DNA of 64,000 bases, taken from assembly GCF_036250695.1 (NCBI RefSeq), contig NZ_CP109427.1, positions 6,510,001 to 6,574,000 on the forward strand, written 5' to 3'. Source of the DNA: Streptomyces sp. NBC_01497 (GTDB taxonomy: Bacteria; Actinomycetota; Actinomycetes; Streptomycetales; Streptomycetaceae). How positions within the stretch are numbered: position 1 is the stretch's first letter; every line of letters begins with the position of its first letter. Both the position numbers and the translations under genes were made by a program. The notes below the pieces were generated by a model. It was not told the DNA's origin, did not search any database, and was given only the letters and a program-made list of their open reading frames with translations. This document shows, one piece after another, positions 25,929 through 34,276 of the stretch.

Positions 25929-26884
25929 TCATCTGCGTACGGCTGCGCGACGGCGCGGCGCTGCCCGGCCTGCTCGACGTGGCGCGGAACCTCAGCCCGG
26001 TGGTCCAGGCACTCCCGCCGGACACCGCGCTGATCGATGTGGCGGGCGCCGAGCGGTACTTCGCCCAGGACGCGGCGGGTCTCGCCTCGGTGCTGCGGGT
26101 GCGCGCGCTCGCGTACGCGGGCGCCGAATGCGCCCTCGGCGTGGCCGCGAGCCCGCTGCTCGCGCGGATGGCCGCACGAACGGCCGCGTACGGCGCGACG
26201 GTGACGGTGGCGGACGATCCGCGCGAACCCGCCGCGTTCCTCGCGCCGAAACCGGTCGGCGCGCTGCCCGGCGTCGGCGCCGCGACGGCGCGCACCCTGC
26301 GCGCGTACGGACTCGGCACCGTGGGGAAGGCGGCGGGCGTCCCCCTGGCCACCCTCCAGCGGCTCCTCGGCGTACGGACCGGGCGCGAGGTGTACGAGAA
26401 GGCGCACGGCATCGACCGCACCACCGTGGCCCCGGACGCGGGCACCCAGAGCATCGCGGCCGAACGTGCCTTCGCGCACGACGAGTTGGACCACGAAACG
26501 CACCGCCGCGCTCTGCTGTCGGCGGCCGGGGAGCTGGGCGTCCGGCTGCGTGGGAGCGACCGGGCGTGCCGCTCGCTGACACTGGTGGTGCGGTACGCGG
26601 ACGGCTCGGCCACCGTCCGCACCCGGACCCTGTCCGAGGCGAGCGCCCACTCGCCGGCGCTCACCGCCGTCGCGTACCGGATGCTCGACGCGCTCGGCCT
26701 GCAACGCGCCCGGGTACGGGCGTTCTCGCTGCGCGCGGAGGCCCTGGTCGAGGCGGACCTGGTCACCCACCAGCTCACCTTCGACCCGGCGGACGACCGC
26801 TCCCGTCGTCTGGAGGAGACCGCGGACCGCGTCCGCGCCCGCTTCGGCCCATCCGCGATCGGCCCCGGAGCACTGGCGGCCTGA
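25925..26884 (+). CDS. Catalytically degenerate Y-family polymerase, ImuB-like
   Basis: 319 aa, coupled to dnaE2 by ATGA. The thumb and little-finger parts of a Y-family polymerase are recognisable: helix-hairpin-helix ALPGVGAATARTLRAYGLG (about 113-131) and SIAAERAFAHDELDHETHRR leading into the little finger. The start of the palm is changed: the usual DMDAFFA motif is replaced by VRLRD and the usual SIDEAYLD motif reads ALIDVAGAERYF, so the catalytic acids are missing. In ImuB proteins, loss of catalysis goes with a scaffold role that brings DnaE2 to the clamp. The third gene of that system, imuA', is not next to it. Confidence 0.82.
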   Translation: MIICVRLRDGAALPGLLDVARNLSPVVQALPPDTALIDVAGAERYFAQDAAGLASVLRVRALAYAGAECALGVAASPLLARMAARTAAYGATVTVADDPREPAAFLAPKPVGALPGVGAATARTLRAYGLGTVGKAAGVPLATLQRLLGVRTGREVYEKAHGIDRTTVAPDAGTQSIAAERAFAHDELDHETHRRALLSAAGELGVRLRGSDRACRSLTLVVRYADGSATVRTRTLSEASAHSPALTAVAYRMLDALGLQRARVRAFSLRAEALVEADLVTHQLTFDPADDRSRRLEETADRVRARFGPSAIGPGALAA

Positions 26885-26956
26885 CCGGGCCCGCACCGGC
26901 GGGAGCCCTTGCGGACCGGGGCCGCGCGGCCGCGGGGGCGGACGTACCGTGCCCGT

Positions 26957-27418
26957 ATGGAGAACCGCGACCACCAGGTCCGCGCGGCCGTCGCCGGTGA
27001 CGTGCCGTGCGTCGCCGCCGTCACCGACGCCGCCTACCGCCACTACATCGACCGCATCGGGCTGACCCCGGCGCCGATGGAGGCCGACCACGCGGCCGAC
27101 GTGGCCGCCCGCCGGGTGTACGTGACGGGGCGGCCCCCGGCCGGAGTCGTCGTGCTCGTCGAGGAGGCCGGGTATCTCCTCCTCGCCTCGATCGCCGTCC
27201 GCCCCGACGCGCAGGGCACCGGCACCGGGCGGGCGCTCCTGGGGTTCGCCGAGCGGCGGGCCCGCGAACTCGGCCTGCCCGAGGTGCGGTTGTACACCCA
27301 CGCGCTGATGTGGGAGAACCAGGCACTGTACGAGCGGATCGGCTACGCCCTCATCGGGCGCCGCGTGGACGGGCCGTACGACCGGCTGTACTACCGCAAG
27401 CCGGTCGGCCCCGGCTGA
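26957..27418 (+). CDS. GNAT-family N-acetyltransferase
   Basis: 153 aa. The acetyl-CoA site follows the normal pattern: LLLASIAVRPDAQGTGTGRA, then LLGFAERRARELGLPEVRLY, ending with ENQALYERIGYALIGRR near the C-terminus. The N-terminal VRAAVAGDVPCVAAVTDAAY is the usual helix 1-2 region. The start at 26957 is the only ATG before the domain; the leader is short and no clear ribosome binding site is seen. The acceptor substrate cannot be predicted. The next gene on the same strand starts 29 bases downstream. Confidence 0.85.
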   Translation: MENRDHQVRAAVAGDVPCVAAVTDAAYRHYIDRIGLTPAPMEADHAADVAARRVYVTGRPPAGVVVLVEEAGYLLLASIAVRPDAQGTGTGRALLGFAERRARELGLPEVRLYTHALMWENQALYERIGYALIGRRVDGPYDRLYYRKPVGPG

Positions 27419-27447
27419 TTGTCAGTGGCGGCCCGCACAATCGGTGC

Positions 27448-28551
27448 ATGACGATCGACTGGGACGCTGAGGCCGACACCTTCGACCGGGAACCCGACCA
27501 CGGGCTGCTCCCACCCGAGGTGCGGGCCGCCTGGGCCGCGAAGCTCGCCGAGTGGCTGCCGGGCCGGCCCTGCGAGGTGCTCGACCTCGGGTGCGGCACG
27601 GGCTCGCTCGCGCTGCTCGCCGCCGAGCGTGGCCACCACGTCACGGCCGTCGACCTGTCGCCGCGCATGGCCGAGCGGGCGCGGGCCAAGCTCGCGGGCA
27701 CGGACGCGCGGGTCCTGGTGGGGGACGCGGTGGCGCCGCCGGTGCCGGACCGTGCCTTCGACGTGGTGCTGGTCCGGCACGTGCTCTGGGCACTGCCCGA
27801 GCCCGAGGCCGCGCTGCGGCACTGGGTCTCGCTGCTGCGGCCCGGCGGGCGGCTGGTGCTGGTGGAGGGCGTGTGGGGGGACGCGGGCCTGCCTCACGAG
27901 CGGATCGTCGCGGCGCTCACGCCCCTGGTGGAGCGGGTGCGGCACATCCCGCTCGCCGGCGAGCACGCCCTGTGGGGCAAGCGGGTGGACGACGACCGGT
28001 ACGCGGTCCTGGGCGGCGCGGCCTCCGCGGGACGCCACACGGAGATCGTCGACGTGCATCTGATCCTGCGCAGGGGTGACGAGGTGCTCCTCGCCCGCCG
28101 CCAGGGCACGGGGTACGCCGACGGGCTGCTGCACGCGCCCTCCGGCCATGTGGAGGACGGGGAGGACGTACGCGCGGCGCTGCTGCGCGAGGCGTACGAG
28201 GAGACCGGCGTGCGCCTCGGGCCCGAGGACGTCCGGGTGGCGCTCGTCATGCAGCACCGGGGGCCCGGCGGACAGCCCCGCATCGGCTGGTTCTTCGAGG
28301 CGGAGTACGGCGCGGGGGCGCGGCCGGACACCGAGCCGTACAACCGGGAGCCGGACAAGTGCTCGGGCCTGTCCTGGCACCCGCTCGCCGCGCTGCCGGA
28401 CGACATGGTCGCCTACTGCGCCGCCGGGCTGGAGGCGTACCGGGCGGGCGGGCACTTCGTCCTGCACTGGCACGAGGACGGCGACGGGATCGCCCGGATG
28501 CCGGGCGGGGCGAGCCGTGCCGTGACCCTCCCGGGGACCGGGGCGAGATGA
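27448..28551 (+). CDS. SAM-dependent methyltransferase fused to a Nudix hydrolase
   Basis: 367 aa with two enzymatic domains. Residues 1 to about 190 form a class I methyltransferase with motif I EVLDLGCGTGSLALLAAE (43-60), VTAVDLSPRMAERARAKL and the late LRPGGRLVLVEGVW. Residues from about 197 form a Nudix domain (IVDVHLILRRGDEVLLARRQ) with a complete Nudix box, GHVEDGEDVRAALLREAYEE then TGV. No stop or start lies between the domains. Each domain is common alone; a fusion suggests they act on the same nucleotide-type metabolite or in damage repair. The substrate is unknown. Confidence 0.85.
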   Translation: MTIDWDAEADTFDREPDHGLLPPEVRAAWAAKLAEWLPGRPCEVLDLGCGTGSLALLAAERGHHVTAVDLSPRMAERARAKLAGTDARVLVGDAVAPPVPDRAFDVVLVRHVLWALPEPEAALRHWVSLLRPGGRLVLVEGVWGDAGLPHERIVAALTPLVERVRHIPLAGEHALWGKRVDDDRYAVLGGAASAGRHTEIVDVHLILRRGDEVLLARRQGTGYADGLLHAPSGHVEDGEDVRAALLREAYEETGVRLGPEDVRVALVMQHRGPGGQPRIGWFFEAEYGAGARPDTEPYNREPDKCSGLSWHPLAALPDDMVAYCAAGLEAYRAGGHFVLHWHEDGDGIARMPGGASRAVTLPGTGAR

Positions 28552-28573
28552 GGTGGCGAGGCGGCGCGGCCGC

Positions 28574-29503
28574 TCAGCCGAGGGTCCTCACGTGCCGGAC
28601 CTCCGTCCCGGAGATCCGGTAGCCCAGGCGCCGGTTGATGGCGAGCATCGGGGCGTTGTCCGCGTCGTTCTCGGTGTGCGCCTCGGTGATGCCCGCCGCA
28701 CGCGCCCTGCGCAGCGAGTCCGTCTTGGCGAGCCTCGCGAACCCCCGGCCCCGAAAGGCCCTGCGGGTGCCGGTCATGCCCGACCAGTAGCGGGTACGGC
28801 CGTCGGTGTGCGCGAGGGAGAAGGCGGCGACCCGCCCGTCGACCTCGACCACGGACGTCAGGGCGTGGTCGAGCCGGGGGTCGTGCCAGGTGGAGGTGGA
28901 CCAGTCACCGAAGTCGGCCAGTTGCTGGGTGACGTCGCCGGGTTCGTCGGCCGTGACCTCGGCGTCCGCCGCGAACAGCGGACGCGGGTCGTCCGCGTAG
29001 TCGGCGAACGTCCGCAGCCGGACGCCGGCCGGGAGCGGTCCCGGCGGCGGCAGTTCGGCCGTGGTCAGGTCGAGGTGCTGGAAGTGCGCCGCCCTGCCGG
29101 GGCGGTAGCCGTGCCGGGCGGCGAAGGCGCGGTGCTCCGGCTCGTCGAGCACCCACGAGAACACCTCGGTGGCGCCCGCCGCGACGAGGTGTTCCTCGGC
29201 GCCGCGCAGCAGCAGCGTGCCCACGCCCCGGCCCCGGTGGGCCGGATGCACTTGGGGGTTGGCCGAAGCCTGGCCCGGCACGGGGCTGTCGTGGAACAGC
29301 AGCACCTCGGCGGCGCCGGCGAGGCGGCCGTCCTCCTCGGCCACGAGAATCCGGAAGCGTTCGTCCGGGTGCGCCTTCACCGCGCGGTGGCGCACGGACT
29401 CCTCGGTGAGCAGCAGGTGCGGCAGGGCGGCGAGCCTGGCGCGCACGACGCCCGCGGCGTCCTCGGGGTCGTCGGGGCGGAAATCTCGCACGATCACGGC
29501 CAT
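28574..29503 (-). CDS. Tandem-GNAT acetyltransferase
   Basis: 309 aa from an ATG at 29503 (the upstream frame to 29575 is ignored as it is Arg/Ser-rich). Two acetyltransferase folds follow each other. The first has NPQVHPAHRGRGVGTLLLRG near residue 85 and the second has GMTGTRRAFRGRGFARLAKT near 245, with TENDADNAPMLAINRRLGYR at the end. Such paired GNAT proteins include MshD-like enzymes, in which only one half is active. I cannot assign the acceptor. It converges on the methyltransferase-Nudix gene with 22 bases between. Confidence 0.83.
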   Translation of the reverse strand: MAVIVRDFRPDDPEDAAGVVRARLAALPHLLLTEESVRHRAVKAHPDERFRILVAEEDGRLAGAAEVLLFHDSPVPGQASANPQVHPAHRGRGVGTLLLRGAEEHLVAAGATEVFSWVLDEPEHRAFAARHGYRPGRAAHFQHLDLTTAELPPPGPLPAGVRLRTFADYADDPRPLFAADAEVTADEPGDVTQQLADFGDWSTSTWHDPRLDHALTSVVEVDGRVAAFSLAHTDGRTRYWSGMTGTRRAFRGRGFARLAKTDSLRRARAAGITEAHTENDADNAPMLAINRRLGYRISGTEVRHVRTLG

Positions 29504-29583
29504 GACGGGTGACCGTACGCGCGGGGGCGGCGTGGACGCGCGCCATTTTTTCCGGGAGCTGTCGGGGGAGGACAATCGAAGGC

Positions 29584-29964
29584 GTGACCTTGCAGATCGA
29601 GATCGACCCCGCGGGCGTGGACGCGCCGTACGAACAGCTCAGGTCCCAGATCGCGGACCGTGTCAGGGAGGGGGCGCTGCCGGTCGGCTACAAACTGCCC
29701 ACCGTGCGGGGCCTCGCGTCCGATCTCGGCATCGCCGCGAACACCGTGGCGAAGGCCTACCGCGTGCTGGAGACGGACGGGGTGATCGAGACGCGCGGCC
29801 GCAACGGCACGTTCGTCGCGGCGGCCGGGGACGCGGCGGCCCACGAGGCCGCCGGGGCCGCCGCCGCCTTCGCGCGGCGGGCACGCCGCCTGGGCCTGAG
29901 TGAGGACGAGGCGCGCGAGGCGTCGGACGAGGCGCTGCGGGCGGCTTACGGGCAGCGGGAGTAG
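29584..29964 (+). CDS. Short GntR-family regulator, YtrA type
   Basis: 126 aa. An N-terminal winged helix (APYEQLRSQIADRVREGALP, then KLPTVRGLASDLGIAANTVA and KAYRVLETDGVIETRGRNGT) is followed by only about 45 residues, which form a dimerisation helix pair. This short architecture defines the YtrA group, whose members mostly repress neighbouring ABC transporter genes. No transporter is adjacent here. The GTG at 29584 opens the protein; it is divergent from the tandem-GNAT gene with 80 bases between. Confidence 0.85.
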   Translation: MTLQIEIDPAGVDAPYEQLRSQIADRVREGALPVGYKLPTVRGLASDLGIAANTVAKAYRVLETDGVIETRGRNGTFVAAAGDAAAHEAAGAAAAFARRARRLGLSEDEAREASDEALRAAYGQRE

Positions 29965-30022
29965 GCCCGGCGGCGTCCGCCGCCCGCCGGGAGCACGGAA
30001 GCCCCGGCGGCCCGCGGGCCCG

Positions 30023-31303
30023 TCACAGGTACAGCCCGGCCTCCTCCGCGCGGGGCGCCGGTGCGAGGGGGACCCGTACGCGTCCCCGGCGCATCGCGTA
30101 CAGCTCGGCCAGGGTCGCGCCGTCGCGTGCCACCGTGCCCTCCCACGGCGCGGCGTCCCGCTGGAGCCAGGCGAGGGACTCGGCCCGGGTCAGGCCGCCC
30201 ACCTCGATACGGGCCAGGCAGCGGCCCGGGCGCACCACGGCCGGGTGCAGGCGCTCCAGGTTCTCGTTGGTGGTGACGCCCACCAGAACGTTCCTGCCCT
30301 GGCCGAGCAGTCCGTCCGTCAGGTTCAGCAGGCGTGAGAGCGCCTGGCCAGCCGCGTGCTTGGCCTCGCCCCTGATGAGTTCGTCGCAGTCCTCCAGGAG
30401 CAGCAGCCGCCAGCGGCCGCCGCCCGCGTCGTCCTCGCCGATCGCGATGTCCATCAGATAGCCGACATCGTTGAACAGCCGCTCGGGGTCGAGGACGCAG
30501 TCCACCTGGCACCAGTCCCGCCAGGAGCGGGCGAGCGTGCGCAGCGCCGAGGTCTTCCCCGTGCCGGGCGGTCCGTGCAGCAGCAGGAGCCGGCCCGCGA
30601 TGTCGTCCGGCGTGACCTTCATCAGGCCGTCCATGGCGTCGGCGACCGGAGCGGTGTAGTTGCCCCGCACCTCCTCCCAGGTGCCCGCACTGATCTGACG
30701 GGTCGTGCGGTGCGGGCCGCGCCGGGGCGAGACGTACCAGAACCCCATCGTCACGTTCTCCGGCTGGGGCTCCGGGTCGTCCTGCGCGCCGTCCGTCGCC
30801 AGCTTGTGGATGTCCTGCGCCAGTTCGGAGGTGACGGCGGTGACCGTCACGTCCGCACCCCGGCTCCAGCGGGAGATGAGCATGGTCCAGCCGTCGCCCT
30901 CGGCGAGGGTCACGCTGCGGTCGTCGTCACGGGCGTGCCGCAGCACGGTGGCGCCGGCCGGCAGCAGCGTGAGGCCGGCCTTGACGCGGTCTATCGACGA
31001 ACTGTGCGAGTAGGGCTGCCATCCCGTCGCGAAGCGGCCGAGGAAGAGGGCGTCGACGACGTCCGCGGGGGAGTCGCCGTCGTCCAGGGCCAGCCGGAAG
31101 GGCAGCGCGCTCTCGGGCGGGAGGGCCCCGGCCCGCGCAGGGGCCGCCGGGTCCGTCCTCGCCGCCTCGATCGCCGCCGGGTCCGGCTCCGCGACGGCCG
31201 TCCCCGTGCGGGCCCTCCCCGGGACGGCCGTCCCGGCCGCGGTGCGCTCGTCCTGTGCGTCCTCGTGTGCGCCCTCGGGCCTGTCCTCAACGTTGGCAGA
31301 CAT
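30023..31303 (-). CDS. AAA-family ATPase with N-terminal DUF5925-like region
   Basis: 426 aa. An unstructured Ala/Pro/Asp-rich leader (about 1-70) precedes an alpha/beta domain of about 120 residues. A classical AAA module follows with Walker A GPPGTGKTSALRTLA near residue 240, Walker B RLLLLEDCDELIRG near 300, sensor 1 VLVGVTTNENLERLHPAVV and the arginine-finger region RPGRC. The motif order is that of BCS1/proteasome-type AAA proteins. The conserved Streptomyces family has no known function. The ATG at 31303 is one of two close starts (31312 is the other); neither has a good ribosome binding site. Confidence 0.8.
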   Translation of the reverse strand: MSANVEDRPEGAHEDAQDERTAAGTAVPGRARTGTAVAEPDPAAIEAARTDPAAPARAGALPPESALPFRLALDDGDSPADVVDALFLGRFATGWQPYSHSSSIDRVKAGLTLLPAGATVLRHARDDDRSVTLAEGDGWTMLISRWSRGADVTVTAVTSELAQDIHKLATDGAQDDPEPQPENVTMGFWYVSPRRGPHRTTRQISAGTWEEVRGNYTAPVADAMDGLMKVTPDDIAGRLLLLHGPPGTGKTSALRTLARSWRDWCQVDCVLDPERLFNDVGYLMDIAIGEDDAGGGRWRLLLLEDCDELIRGEAKHAAGQALSRLLNLTDGLLGQGRNVLVGVTTNENLERLHPAVVRPGRCLARIEVGGLTRAESLAWLQRDAAPWEGTVARDGATLAELYAMRRGRVRVPLAPAPRAEEAGLYL

Positions 31304-31374
31304 GGCAGCCATGATCCGGCACCCGGCAGGCCCACGCACGGACTTTTGTCACGTCCGCGGTCCCGTCGCCGGGG

Positions 31375-31431
31375 CGGTCCGCGGGCCGGTGCCCAGGCCG
31401 GTGCCCTCGCACGCGCCCGGCCCGCGGACCG
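31375..31431 (-). terminator. Terminator after the glycosyltransferase/deacetylase operon
   Basis: A perfect 15-bp stem (31375-31389 with 31417-31431) with a 27-base loop lies directly after the end of the deacetylase gene on the minus strand, before the next transcription unit. Confidence 0.6.
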
Positions 31432-31437
31432 CCGACG

Positions 31438-32277
31438 TCACCCGCGCACCGCGCGTGTCGCCGCCCGGGCCCTGCGCACCAGCGCGTATCCCTTCGTCAG
31501 TGCCCGGTCCGCGGCGAACGTCCGGCCGACACCCTTCCCTTCGATCAGCCGGCCGAACTCCTCGATGCCCGTCGCGCGCCGCACCGTCAGCCGGGCCAGC
31601 GCGTAGGGCCCCTGGCCCCGGTGCGCCGACGCGTTACGCACGGCGAGCGACTGGGTGAAGCCCGCCTCCCGTACCACGTGGCGGACCCTGCGGTCCGAGT
31701 AGCCGAAGGGGTACGCGAACGACACCGGCGCCGTCCCCGTCTCCTGCGCCGTGATCTCCCGGCAGCGCTCGACCTCGGTCACCAGCCGTCCTTTCGACAA
31801 CTGGTCGAGCTGGGGATGCGAGTGGCTGTGCCCGCCGATCTCGACACCCGCCGAAGCCAGTTCGCGCACCTGGTCCCAGTCGAGCGTCGTGTCCGGCGCG
31901 CCACCGGGCCCCGGCCTGCCGCGCAGCCACCCCGTCGACACGAACACCGTCGCGGCGAAACCGTGTGCGGCCAGGACCGGCAGGGCGTGCCGGTGCACGC
32001 CCTCGTACCCGTCGTCGAAGGTGATCAGGACCGGGCGGGGCGGCAGGGCGACGCCCCGCCGCCACGCCTCGCCCAGGGCGGCCGTGGTGAGCGGCGTCCT
32101 GCCGCGCCGGGCGAGCAGCGCCATCTGCGCGGCGAACGCGCGGGGCGTCACCGACAGCGCGCGGGCGGCCGGGGACGGTTCGTGCGCGACCGCGTGGTAC
32201 ATCAGGATCGGCACGGTGCCGTCACCCGCGGCCGGCGCGGCCCGCGAGGTCACGGCGCTCGCCGCGGGGGCCGTCAT
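31438..32277 (-). CDS. Polysaccharide deacetylase (NodB domain, CE4)
   Basis: 279 aa. The CE4 metal site is complete: VLITFDDGYEG gives Asp88-Asp89, and GGHSHSHPQLDQL gives His150 and His154. FAYPFGYSDRRVRHVVREAG supplies motif 3. VPILMYHAV opens the fold. No signal peptide is obvious, so it may act on lipid-linked or cytoplasmic glycans, or be exported in another way. Such enzymes remove N-acetyl groups from GlcNAc polymers. It overlaps the upstream glycosyltransferase by ATGA, so both belong to one surface-glycan operon. Confidence 0.88.
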   Translation of the reverse strand: MTAPAASAVTSRAAPAAGDGTVPILMYHAVAHEPSPAARALSVTPRAFAAQMALLARRGRTPLTTAALGEAWRRGVALPPRPVLITFDDGYEGVHRHALPVLAAHGFAATVFVSTGWLRGRPGPGGAPDTTLDWDQVRELASAGVEIGGHSHSHPQLDQLSKGRLVTEVERCREITAQETGTAPVSFAYPFGYSDRRVRHVVREAGFTQSLAVRNASAHRGQGPYALARLTVRRATGIEEFGRLIEGKGVGRTFAADRALTKGYALVRRARAATRAVRG

Positions 32278-33374
32278 GCGGCCCCCGCCCCACCGGCCGG
32301 GGCCCCCAGGGGCGCCCCGCCCGCACGCGGCGCCTCGACCGGGCCCGGTGCCCCGCCCGCACCGGCCGCTCCCGGCGTCGCGGCCACGGCGAGCGGCACG
32401 ATGGGCCCCGAGGAGAACGCGACCGCGCCGCCCCGGGTGCGGACCCGGCCCACGGCGTAACCCCCCGCCGTGGTCAGGGCCCCGACGACGATCGCCGCGG
32501 CCCGCCGCGCGCCGCCCGGCCGCCCGAGTGCCGCGTCGCGCAGCCCCCGCAGGATCCCGGCGGGCAGCGTGCGAGTCGTGTAACGGCGTTCGGACTCCAG
32601 GCCCTTGGCCGTGCCGACACTGCGGGCGACGAGCGCCTTCGACAGGCCCTCCGCGTACGCGCGGGTACGGAAGTAGCCGAACGCCTCCCGTGCGCGGGGC
32701 ACCTTGTGGTGGATGACCGACCGGTCGTCGATCAGGAGCACCGCGCCGGGCACCGCGCGCGCGACGCGGATGCACAGTTCGGTCTCCTCGCAGCCGAGCG
32801 GCCGCCGGTCGCCGTCGCGTCCGATGCCCGTCGCGAACCCGCCGGCCGCGTCGAACGCCGTACGCCTGAAGGACGCGTTGCCGCCGAGCACGTTGCGCAC
32901 CCGTACCCGGCCGGCGGGCAGGCCCCGGTACGTGCAGCCGACAATCCAGTCGAACTCCTCCGGGAACCAGCGGGGCCGCCGCCCCGACGCCCACAGGGGC
33001 AGCGTCCTGCCGCCGACCGCGAGGACCCTGTCGTCGTCGTACGCCTGGTTGAAGTGGCGCAGCCAGCCCGGCTGGGCGACGGCGTCGTCGTCGAGGAACG
33101 CGACGATCTCGCCGCGCGCCGCCGCCACCCCGGTGTTGCGGCCCGCGGACAGGCCGCGGGGGCCCGCGTTCGCGAGCACCCGCACCCCCCGCGCCGGGGC
33201 GAACTCGGCGGTCAGCCGCGCCCGCAGCGCCTCGTTGTGGTCCACCACGAGCAGCGTCTCCAGCGGGGCCGGCGACTGCCCGCGCACCGACTCGACCGCC
33301 GCGAGGATGTCCGCCCAGCGCTCCTCGGTGTAGACGCAGATCACCACCGAGTACGCGCGCCGGCCCTCGCTCAC
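32274..33374 (-). CDS. Family 2 glycosyltransferase
   Basis: 366 aa from a GTG that overlaps the previous gene (GTGA). A GT-A fold starts at once: YSVVICVYTEERWADILAAV, then LLVVDHNEALRARL and EIVAFLDDDAVAQPGWLRHF with the DxD metal site. LGGNASFRRTAFDAAGGFAT and LGCEETELCIRVARAVPGAV match the acceptor and catalytic loop of GT2 enzymes. The C-terminal 90 residues include one hydrophobic stretch (AAAIVVGALTTAGGYAVG) and a Pro/Ala/Gly tail, so it may be membrane-associated. It is likely to extend a surface polysaccharide. The sugar is not predictable. Confidence 0.87.
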   Translation of the reverse strand: MSEGRRAYSVVICVYTEERWADILAAVESVRGQSPAPLETLLVVDHNEALRARLTAEFAPARGVRVLANAGPRGLSAGRNTGVAAARGEIVAFLDDDAVAQPGWLRHFNQAYDDDRVLAVGGRTLPLWASGRRPRWFPEEFDWIVGCTYRGLPAGRVRVRNVLGGNASFRRTAFDAAGGFATGIGRDGDRRPLGCEETELCIRVARAVPGAVLLIDDRSVIHHKVPRAREAFGYFRTRAYAEGLSKALVARSVGTAKGLESERRYTTRTLPAGILRGLRDAALGRPGGARRAAAIVVGALTTAGGYAVGRVRTRGGAVAFSSGPIVPLAVAATPGAAGAGGAPGPVEAPRAGGAPLGAPAGGAGAA

Positions 33375-34276
33375 GGAGCCTCCCCGAGCGGCGCGTCGGT
33401 GAGCGCGGACGGGACCAGCGGGGACGGCACGAGTCCGAGCGGGACCTTGCCGATCGGTGTCCTGCCGAACGCGTCGGGCCTGCCCGTCCAGCGGCGGCCC
33501 GAGCGCGGCACGCCCTTCTCCTTGAAGATCACCTTGAGCACCCTGAGCCCGTCGCGGACCGCACGCAGGTTGGAGACGCCGTGGATGCGGTCGTACTCGT
33601 GGCTCGGTATCTCCTGCACCTTGAGGCCCGCCTTGACGACCCGGATGTTCATCAGGGTCTCCACTTCGAAGCCGGTGCAGTCCAGGGTGATCGCGTCCAG
33701 GCAGTGGCGCCAGAACGCGTTGTACCCGTAGCAGAGGTCGGTGTATCTCGCGCCGAACTTGGCGTTGACCGTGGCGCACAGGACGCGGTTGCCGAGCTTG
33801 CGGACGAAGGTCATGTCGTCCGTCCCGCCGCCGTTGGCGAAGCGCGATCCCTTGGCGAAGTCCGCGCCCGAGACGAGCGCCGACACGTAGCTCACGATCT
33901 CCTGGCCGTCGGCGGAGCCGTCCGCGTCGACCATCACGATGATGTCGCCCGTGCAGGCCGCGAAGCCGCTGATCAGGGCATCCCCCTTGCCCCTGCCCTG
34001 CTGCCCGACGACCTTGACGCCCGGCCACAGCCGTTCGGCGACCGCGACCGTGTCGTCGGTGGAATTGCCGTCGACGAGGACGACTTCGTGAATCCAGTCG
34101 GGCAGTGTCTTGAATACGTACGGAAGGTTCTCCGCCTCGTTCATGGCCGGGATGACCACGCTGACGGGCGGGGCGATCGCGAGATGGGACGAGATCGGCC
34201 GGTACCCCTCGGCATTGCGGCGAGGTGAAGTTAACCGATCGAGGCCCGGAACGGCCGGGCGCAGAATGGAGCTCAC
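33371..34276 (-). CDS. Family 2 glycosyltransferase, dolichol-phosphate mannosyltransferase-like
   Basis: 301 aa, first gene of the operon. The GT2 core VSVVIPAMNEAENLPYVFKT, HEVVLVDGNSTDDT and IIVMVDADGSADGQEI (metal-binding DxD) is of the DPM1/polyprenyl-phosphate glycosyltransferase group. GYNAFWRHCLDAITLDCTGF and the EIPSHEYDRIHGVSNLRAVR segment are also typical. No C-terminal membrane domain is present. It probably loads a sugar on a polyprenyl phosphate for use by the second glycosyltransferase. A 636-bp leader region lies upstream. Confidence 0.87.
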   Translation of the reverse strand: MSSILRPAVPGLDRLTSPRRNAEGYRPISSHLAIAPPVSVVIPAMNEAENLPYVFKTLPDWIHEVVLVDGNSTDDTVAVAERLWPGVKVVGQQGRGKGDALISGFAACTGDIIVMVDADGSADGQEIVSYVSALVSGADFAKGSRFANGGGTDDMTFVRKLGNRVLCATVNAKFGARYTDLCYGYNAFWRHCLDAITLDCTGFEVETLMNIRVVKAGLKVQEIPSHEYDRIHGVSNLRAVRDGLRVLKVIFKEKGVPRSGRRWTGRPDAFGRTPIGKVPLGLVPSPLVPSALTDAPLGEAP

